From assembly GCA_934646965.1 (NCBI GenBank), contig CAKUEZ010000083.1, forward strand, positions 1 to 8,708: a stretch of DNA of 8,708 bases. The letters run 5' to 3'. The DNA is from an uncultured Collinsella sp. (GTDB taxonomy: Bacteria > Actinomycetota > Coriobacteriia > Coriobacteriales > Coriobacteriaceae). Of the stretch, positions 4,641-8,708 are shown in pieces; the stretch's first letter is position 1; each line of letters begins with the position of its first letter. The notes under the pieces are model-generated. The model had not been told where the DNA came from. It was given only the letters and a program-made list of their open reading frames with translations, and searched no databases. The position numbers and the translations under genes were made by a program.

Positions 4641-5999
4641 ATGGCAGCACCCGAGCAGCTGTTCAACGTCCGTGAGCGCAAGCGCTTTGAGCGCCACGAC
4701 ATCTGGGAGCGCATCGCCGAGAACGGCACGATTTCCGCCGCCGTCATGGTCTTCGCCGCCATCGCCGCCGTTATCTGCGCCAACACCGATGCCTACGAGG
4801 CCATTCATCACTTTTTGGAGACCCCGCTGTATGTGGGCCTGGGACATTTGACGGCCGGTCTCACCGTTGAGCTTTTCGTCAACGACTTCCTCATGGCGAT
4901 CTTCTTTTTGCTGGTGGGCATCGAGCTTAAGTACGAGATGACGGTCGGTGAACTCAAGAACCCGCGCCAGGCCATGCTTCCCATGCTGGCAGCCGTGGGC
5001 GGCGTCGTCGTTCCTGCGTGCATCTACCTCATCTTTAACCATGCCGGCGCCCGCAACGGTTGGGCCATCCCCATGGCAACCGATATTGCCTTCGCGCTGG
5101 GCGTGCTATCGCTTTTGGGCAACCGCGTGCCCAACGGCGTGCGCGTGTTCTTCTCGACGCTCGCCATCGCCGACGACCTCATCTCCATCGCCGCCATCGC
5201 CATCTTCTACGGTCAGAGCCCCAATCCGTTTTGGTTGGGCGCCGCCGCGCTTGTGACCTGCGCGCTCGTGTGGCTCAACAAGACGCAGCACTACCGCCTC
5301 GCCCCGTACTCGGTGCTGGGCCTGCTGCTGTGGTTCTGCATGTTCAAGAGCGGCGTGCATGCCACGCTCGCCGGCGTCATCCTGGCCTTTACCATCCCGG
5401 CCAAGTGTGGCGTCAAGCTCGATAGCCTGACCGATTGGCTGGGCGAGTGCCTGCCGCTGCTCGATGACCGCTACGACGACGAGGCACACATCCTGGGTCA
5501 GCACGACTTTACCGTCTCGACTACCAAAGTTGAGCGCGTCATGCACCGCGTGACCCCGCCGCTCATCCGCATGGAGCGTCTGATCTCCACACCGGTCAAC
5601 TTTGTGATCTTGCCGATCTTTGCGTTCGTGAACGCGCAGGTTCGCCTAGTGGGCGTGGACATGAGCACGCTGCTGACCGATCCGGTGACGCTCGGTGTGT
5701 ACTTTGGCATGCTGCTGGGCAAGCCGATCGGTATCTTTGGCATGACATTCGCGCTGGTCAAGCTCAAGGCCTGCGAGCTCCCGCGCAATGTCAACTGGCA
5801 CATGATTGCCGGCGTGGGCATTCTGGGCGGTATCGGCTTTACCATGTCGATTCTCATCAGCGGTCTCGCCTTCCCGACGGCACAGTTCGAGGTTCTGGCT
5901 GCCAAGGCCGCCATCCTTGCCGGTTCAGTCACCGCTGCCGTGCTCGGCATGATCTACATGAGCGTGGTCTGCAAACACCCCGCGCCCAAAGACGAGTAA
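4641..5999 (+). CDS. nhaA: Na+/H+ antiporter NhaA
   Basis: Inner-membrane antiporter that exports Na+ (or Li+) in exchange for H+, used in pH and salt homeostasis. It has 452 residues with about 12 hydrophobic segments. Key motifs match the family: FFLLVGIELKYE (88-99), MATDIAFALGVLSLLG with Asp148 (E. coli Asp133), LAIADDLISIAAIAIFYG with the ion-binding pair Asp178-Asp179 (E. coli Asp163-Asp164), KSGVHATLAGVILAF (236-250), and LLGKPIGIFG with Lys361 (E. coli Lys300). It is longer than E. coli NhaA (388), owing to a charged N-terminal extension of about 25 residues and a hydrophilic stretch of about 60 residues (255-315) in the middle. AAAGGAG lies 6 nt before the ATG. It converges with a small gene downstream. 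Confidence 0.96.
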   Translation: MAAPEQLFNVRERKRFERHDIWERIAENGTISAAVMVFAAIAAVICANTDAYEAIHHFLETPLYVGLGHLTAGLTVELFVNDFLMAIFFLLVGIELKYEMTVGELKNPRQAMLPMLAAVGGVVVPACIYLIFNHAGARNGWAIPMATDIAFALGVLSLLGNRVPNGVRVFFSTLAIADDLISIAAIAIFYGQSPNPFWLGAAALVTCALVWLNKTQHYRLAPYSVLGLLLWFCMFKSGVHATLAGVILAFTIPAKCGVKLDSLTDWLGECLPLLDDRYDDEAHILGQHDFTVSTTKVERVMHRVTPPLIRMERLISTPVNFVILPIFAFVNAQVRLVGVDMSTLLTDPVTLGVYFGMLLGKPIGIFGMTFALVKLKACELPRNVNWHMIAGVGILGGIGFTMSILISGLAFPTAQFEVLAAKAAILAGSVTAAVLGMIYMSVVCKHPAPKDE

Positions 6000-6002
6000 G
6001 AG

Positions 6003-6036
6003 CGCGAAAACCGGCTCCAGAACCGGTTTAGGCGCG
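6003..6036. other. Hairpin after nhaA
   Basis: AAACCGG (6008-6014) pairs with CCGGTTT (6023-6029), extended by CGCG (6003-6006) with CGCG (6033-6036) past a small internal loop. It starts 4 nt after the nhaA stop codon. Only a short T-run is present, so it may protect the 3' end more than terminate. Confidence 0.5.
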
Positions 6037-6089
6037 TTCAAAATGCGGATTCGGGCGGTGTTTGCCGCCTGCCAGACACCCCAGTGGTC

Positions 6090-6134
6090 AAAAAACGCCG
6101 TTTGTGAGTACTGTCACAAACGGCGTTTCATTTT
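6090..6134. terminator. Bidirectional intrinsic terminator
   Basis: A perfect 15-bp stem (6093-6107 with 6114-6128) has a 6-nt loop, GTACTG. On the + strand it is followed by CATTTT, ending nhaA transcripts. On the minus strand the A-run at 6090-6095 becomes a T6 tract, ending transcripts coming from the right. Confidence 0.85.
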
Positions 6135-6293
6135 AGGTGTGGAAAATAATGAACAAAGAAATATATTCTGTACATTAACGAGTCGACTCCGGATTGAAAA
6201 AAAGTCGAGGAGTTCGTTCGGAACAGGCCTTGTGGAGTTAAATAAGCAGATTTTGATTCAAAATCGCTGCCACTAAAAAGGTAACAGTACTCA
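6105..6293. repeat. AT-rich segment bounded by 13-bp inverted repeats
   Basis: TGAGTACTGTCAC at 6105-6117 and GTAACAGTACTCA at 6281-6293 are inverted copies matching at 12 of 13 positions. They bound about 163 bp that are much more AT-rich than the neighbouring genes and carry no credible gene. The left copy lies in the loop and 3' arm of the terminator at 6093-6128. The shape resembles a small non-autonomous mobile element, but no target duplication or transposase is visible. Confidence 0.4.
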
Positions 6294-6324
6294 TTTTTGC
6301 CCTTTTTTGCCCACAGCCCCTTTT

Positions 6325-6352
6325 GTTGCGCGGTTTTACCAAACCGCGCAAC
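6325..6352. other. Perfect 12-bp hairpin
   Basis: GTTGCGCGGTTT (6325-6336) pairs without mismatch with AAACCGCGCAAC (6341-6352) around the loop TACC. The + strand continues TGTTCG and the minus strand continues AAAAGGGG, so neither gives a T-run. It is a strong RNA or cruciform structure of unknown role. Confidence 0.6.
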
Positions 6353-6365
6353 TGTTCGACGCTGC

Positions 6366-6464
6366 AAACGACCCTAAGCGGCAATCTGACGTTCAATTTC
6401 AAGGGCGCGACCAGAAGGTCAGCGCCCTTTCATTTCACGTCACCTTGCTCGCTTAGGGTCGTTT
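6366..6464. repeat. 99-bp rod-like nested palindrome
   Basis: Arms pair in five successive blocks: 6366-6380 with 6450-6464 (15 bp, perfect), 6381-6384 with 6445-6448, 6387-6392 with 6437-6442, 6401-6408 with 6422-6429, and 6409-6412 with 6417-6420 around an AGAA tetraloop. That gives 37 pairs separated by small, nearly symmetric internal loops. GACGCTGC occurs on both sides (6358-6365 and 6470-6477), flush on the left and 5 bp away on the right. The innermost part (AAGGGCGC/GCGCCCTT followed by TTCATTT) could work as a terminator. A small palindromic mobile element or a structured RNA are alternatives. Confidence 0.6.
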
Positions 6465-6494
6465 TCGCTGACGCTGCCAAAACATCGGCGTTAA

Positions 6495-6527
6495 CCTAGT
6501 CGTTTAGGAACGTCCCTAATGACTAGG
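6495..6527 (-). other. Hairpin just after the 84-codon gene
   Basis: CCTAGTC (6495-6501) pairs with GACTAGG (6521-6527), and TTAGG (6504-6508) with CCTAA (6515-6519). It sits 1 nt beyond the stop codon of the minus-strand small gene. No T-run follows on the minus strand, so termination is uncertain. Confidence 0.45.
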
Positions 6528-6528
6528 G

Positions 6529-6783
6529 CTATTCCACGGTGCCGTAGACGGCGCCCCAGCCGTGGGCGGCCAAGGCGGAGTTGAGCTGGTCGCAAAGGGA
6601 CTGACGGTCGTAGTAGCCGGGCGGCAGCAGGTTGACGATCTCCATGAGGTCGGGCGCCAGATCCAAGATCTCGGCCTGCACAATCAGGTCCAGGCGGTCG
6701 ATGGCGTGGCGGTCGTAAAACAGTCCGTCGACCAGGCGCTGCAGGTCGCCGAATTCCTCGGCCTGGAACGATCCATATTCCAT
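6529..6783 (-). CDS. Small acidic protein of unknown function (84 residues)
   Basis: I do not recognise the family. The frame is open from an ATG at 6843 (104 residues), but AAGGAGG lies 4 nt before the ATG at 6783, so the 84-residue form starting MEYGSFQAEEF is preferred. The protein is acidic and leucine-rich, with no signal peptide, no membrane segment and no cysteines. The middle (about 20-55) reads as amphipathic helices. The C-terminal part contains LLPPGYYDRQSLCDQLNSAL followed by AHGWGAVYGTVE, in a style seen in compact conserved domains. The strong ribosome binding site and codon use like its neighbours support a real gene. It is divergent from the aminotransferase and convergent with nhaA. 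TAGATT (minus strand, 6856-6861) is a possible -10 box. Confidence 0.7.
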   Translation of the reverse strand: MEYGSFQAEEFGDLQRLVDGLFYDRHAIDRLDLIVQAEILDLAPDLMEIVNLLPPGYYDRQSLCDQLNSALAAHGWGAVYGTVE

Positions 6784-6894
6784 AGTGCCTCCTTGGGCGA
6801 GCCGCGCGGCCCCATGGGCGCACGCGGTGATGTCGTAATTCATTGCGATGGGCTTAATCTATCACGGCTTCATAACGTTGCGACGGTGGCGGTC

Positions 6895-6900
6895 TATACT
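6895..6900 (+). promoter_or_regulatory. -10 box of the aminotransferase gene
   Basis: TATACT lies 41 nt before the aminotransferase ATG. No good -35 box is present at 16-18 bp; TTGCGA at 6878-6883 is too close at 11 bp. The same hexamer is found before the GntR gene and at 8685-8690. Confidence 0.5.
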
Positions 6901-6941
6901 TAGAAGAATTGCAACGTACCGCTTCGTGAAAGGTCGCACCC

Positions 6942-8246
6942 ATGCAGACGATCTACCAGAAGATGGAAACCACCGAACTCGATGCCGCCATCAAGGCGCT
7001 CAAGGCCGAGGTCGCCGAGGTCAAGGCCAAGGGCTTGGCGCTCGACATGGCTCGCGGCAAGCCGTCGCCCGCCCAGGTGGACATCTCACGCCCCATGCTC
7101 GATATCCTCAATGCCGACGCCGACCTGCACGACGGCAACGTCGACTGCTCCAACTACGGTTGCTTTGAGGGCATTCCCTCGGCGCGCAAGCTGGCAGGGG
7201 AGTTCTTGGGCTGCCCCGCCGAGCAGACGCTCGTGCTGGGTTCGTCGAGCCTTTTGATCGAGCACGATATCGCCGGTATGTTTTGGCGTTGCGGTTCGTG
7301 CGGCAGCGAGCCCTGGGACACCTACGAGGCCGCGCACGACGGCAAGAAGGTCAAGTTCCTGTGCCCCGTCCCCGGCTACGACCGCCACTTTGGCATCACC
7401 GCCGACCTGGGCATCGAGAACATCCCTGTCGCGATGACCGAGAATGGTCCCGACATGGATGAGATCGAGCGTCTCGTTGCCGCCGACGATTCCATCAAGG
7501 GTATCTGGTGCGTGCCCAAGTATTCCAACCCCACGGGCATCACCTTTAGCGAGGACACCGTGCGCCGCCTGGTCGAGATGCCCACGGCTGCGCCCGATTT
7601 CCGCATCTTCTGGGACAACGCCTACTGCGTGCACGACCTGTACGATGAGACCGACGAGCTCGCCAACATCTTCGACCTCGCCCGCGCGGCAGGCACCGAG
7701 GACCGCGTGGTGGCCTTTGCCTCGACGTCCAAGATCACCTTCCCGGGCGCCGGCATCGGCTTTATCGGCGCGAGCCCCGCAGTAATTGCCGAGTTCTCCA
7801 AACGCCTGAAGGCCGGCCTCATCAGCGCCGACAAGCTCAATCAGCTGCGTCACGTGCGTTTCCTTCCCACCATCGAGGCGGTCAAGGAGCACATGAAAAA
7901 GCACGCCGAGTTCCTGCGCCCGCGCTTTGAGGCCGTCGAGCGCAAGCTTACCGAGGGCCTGGGCGACACGGGCTGCGCCACTTGGACGCATCCTCGCGGC
8001 GGCTACTTTGTGAGCTTCGATGGTCCCGAGGGCTCGGCTCAAAAGGTCGCCGCGCTCTGCGCCAACCTGGGCGTTAAGCTCACGCCGGCTGGTGCCACCT
8101 GGCCTTACGGCAAGGACCCGCGTGACACCAACATCCGCATCGCCCCGAGCTACCCTACGGTCGAGGATCTGGAGGCCGCGCTCGACGTGCTGGTGTTGGC
8201 CGTTAAGCTCGTTGCCGCCGAGCAGGCACGCGCCGAGCGCGCCTAA
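6942..8246 (+). CDS. PLP-dependent class I aminotransferase (MocR-type, probable aspartate aminotransferase)
   Basis: Cytosolic amino-group transferase of 434 residues. Visible features: substrate-side motif DMARGKPSP (35-43), CPVPGYDRHF with the PLP-stacking or contact tyrosine at 146, KYSNPTG with Asn196, WDNAYCVHDLY with Asp225 and Tyr228, FASTSKITFPGAGIGF with the PLP-forming Lys264, and NIRIAPSYP with the carboxylate-binding Arg399. The length and the GKPSP and STSKITFPGAG motifs fit the aminotransferase subgroup typified by a distinct class of aspartate aminotransferase described in Corynebacterium, rather than the classical AspC enzymes. There is no N-terminal DNA-binding domain, so it is an enzyme and not a MocR regulator. 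AAAGG lies 8 nt before the ATG. Aspartate as substrate is inferred from the family only. Confidence 0.9.
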   Translation: MQTIYQKMETTELDAAIKALKAEVAEVKAKGLALDMARGKPSPAQVDISRPMLDILNADADLHDGNVDCSNYGCFEGIPSARKLAGEFLGCPAEQTLVLGSSSLLIEHDIAGMFWRCGSCGSEPWDTYEAAHDGKKVKFLCPVPGYDRHFGITADLGIENIPVAMTENGPDMDEIERLVAADDSIKGIWCVPKYSNPTGITFSEDTVRRLVEMPTAAPDFRIFWDNAYCVHDLYDETDELANIFDLARAAGTEDRVVAFASTSKITFPGAGIGFIGASPAVIAEFSKRLKAGLISADKLNQLRHVRFLPTIEAVKEHMKKHAEFLRPRFEAVERKLTEGLGDTGCATWTHPRGGYFVSFDGPEGSAQKVAALCANLGVKLTPAGATWPYGKDPRDTNIRIAPSYPTVEDLEAALDVLVLAVKLVAAEQARAERA

Positions 8247-8297
8247 CGCGCGGCTTCCCGTACTATCCGCACTTTCGATACGTAAAGGAGCGCATAC

Positions 8298-8612
8298 ATG
8301 GATTTGGGTATTTCCACCAATCCCACGCCGGAGCTTTACACCATCAAGGTGACCGGCGAGATTGACATCTCCAACGCCGACAGCCTGCGCAACGCCATCG
8401 ACCTGGCGCTCGAGCAGCCCACCGAGGCCGTCGAGCTCGATTTTGCCCAGGTGAGCTACATCGATTCGACGGGCATTGGCGTGCTCGTGGGCGCCGCACA
8501 CCACGCGGTCGATCACGGCAAGCGTTTTAGCTGCGTCAACGTGCAGCCCCCGGTGATGCGCGTGGTCCAGCTGCTGGGCGTCGATCAGGAGATCTCGATC
8601 ACCGCTGCATAG
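8298..8612 (+). CDS. STAS-domain anti-sigma factor antagonist (RsbV/SpoIIAA-like)
   Basis: Single-domain STAS protein of 104 residues. In this family an unphosphorylated antagonist binds an anti-sigma factor kinase and frees the sigma factor; phosphorylation on a conserved serine switches it off. The signature is clear: VTGEIDISNADSLRNAI (18-34), then VELDFAQVSYIDSTGIGVLVGA (45-66) with the phosphorylatable Ser57, and a C-terminal helix RVVQLLGVD (88-96). AAAGGAG lies 7 nt before the ATG. It starts 51 nt after the aminotransferase stop; TACTAT at 8261-8266 might be its own -10 box, or the two may be co-transcribed. The partner kinase and sigma factor are not in the window and might lie downstream. 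Confidence 0.93.
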   Translation: MDLGISTNPTPELYTIKVTGEIDISNADSLRNAIDLALEQPTEAVELDFAQVSYIDSTGIGVLVGAAHHAVDHGKRFSCVNVQPPVMRVVQLLGVDQEISITAA

Positions 8613-8617
8613 CTTTC

Positions 8618-8644
8618 GCCCCAAAAGGGCAGTGCCGTTTGGCA
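8618..8644 (+). other. Two small hairpins after the STAS gene
   Basis: GCCC (8618-8621) pairs with GGGC (8627-8630), and TGCC (8633-8636) pairs with GGCA (8641-8644). Both are short and the following sequence is only mildly T-rich, so termination here would be weak. Confidence 0.3.
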
Positions 8645-8656
8645 TATGTTTGTGAT

Positions 8657-8708
8657 GCGCTCGGACGTTTTGGCGTCCGGGCGCTATACTTGACCGAATG
8701 AATAGACG
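8657..8708 (+). promoter_or_regulatory. Hairpin abutting a -10 box for a gene at the right edge
   Basis: GCGCTCGGACG (8657-8667) pairs with CGTCCGGGCGC (8674-8684), 11 pairs with one T-G, around TTTTGG. TATACT follows immediately at 8685-8690. An ATG occurs at 8698, about 7 nt after the -10 box, where transcription would be expected to start, so a leaderless gene is possible. Only three full codons (Met-Asn-Arg) are visible before the window ends. A start further right is equally possible. Confidence 0.4.

Larger units (their letters stand above)
6000..6528. other. Palindrome-rich convergent gap between nhaA and a small gene
   Basis: This 529-bp gap holds no credible gene; a 77-codon + strand frame at 6043-6276 runs through the terminator at 6093-6128 and has no ribosome binding site. 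It contains at least seven hairpins: 6003-6036, 6054-6069 (GGCGG/CCGCC), 6093-6128, 6249-6265 (GATTTTG/CAAAATC), 6325-6352, 6366-6464 and 6495-6527. Two near-tandem T-run plus GCCC units occur at 6294-6312. The segment from about 6129 to 6290 is AT-rich against the genome background. Terminators are expected between convergent genes, but not this many or this varied. Confidence 0.6.

Noticed and set aside
6043..6276. 77-codon + strand frame in the nhaA 3' gap
   Set aside because: It spans a 15-bp terminator and an AT-rich repeat segment, has no ribosome binding site and no recognisable motif.
6366..6464. CRISPR repeat or integron attC site as an explanation for the palindrome
   Set aside because: There is no repeat-spacer series and no integrase or attC core bases; it is a single palindrome.
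7086..8645. 519-codon open frame on the minus strand opposite the aminotransferase and STAS genes
   Set aside because: It mirrors two well-recognised + strand genes, has no family-like motifs, and such antisense frames are expected from G/C-rich third positions.

Overview
The window looks like a chromosomal stretch from a G+C-rich gut actinobacterium, most likely Collinsella or a close relative in the Coriobacteriia. This rests on base composition, codon use rich in G/C third positions, Shine-Dalgarno sites of the AAAGGAG type, TANNNT -10 boxes with weak -35 boxes, and the mix of families. It is an inference; there is no rRNA or other marker gene in the window.

Layout. Positions 1-241 hold a strongly structured non-coding stretch on the + strand that ends in a 16-bp terminator hairpin facing the end of manA. 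A minus-strand pair follows: a GntR/HutC-type regulator, then mannose-6-phosphate isomerase (manA). Across a 338-bp intergenic region, a ROK-family sugar kinase is transcribed divergently. Next on + come a manganese-dependent inorganic pyrophosphatase (ppaC) with a textbook terminator, then the Na+/H+ antiporter nhaA behind a hairpin-rich leader. nhaA converges on a small minus-strand gene (84 codons, unknown function) across a 529-bp gap crowded with palindromes. The right end carries a MocR-type class I aminotransferase and a STAS-domain anti-sigma factor antagonist, then a hairpin and a -10 box that would serve a gene starting at or beyond the edge.

How the genes fit. The ROK kinase and ManA could form a short route: a free hexose (mannose or glucose) is phosphorylated, mannose 6-phosphate is converted to fructose 6-phosphate, and the adjacent GntR/UTRA protein responds to a sugar phosphate. 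The kinase substrate cannot be read from the sequence. PpaC, NhaA, the aminotransferase and the STAS protein look like independent housekeeping or stress functions.

The protein genes are ordinary. The unusual material is non-coding: related REP-like palindromes in opposite orientation on both sides of the ROK kinase gene; an AT-rich segment bounded by 13-bp inverted repeats next to a 97-nt rod-like palindrome in the nhaA 3' gap; a structured leader with a terminator in front of nhaA; and an unidentified structured RNA candidate at the left edge. No CRISPR array, tRNA, rRNA, transposase or defence gene was found.
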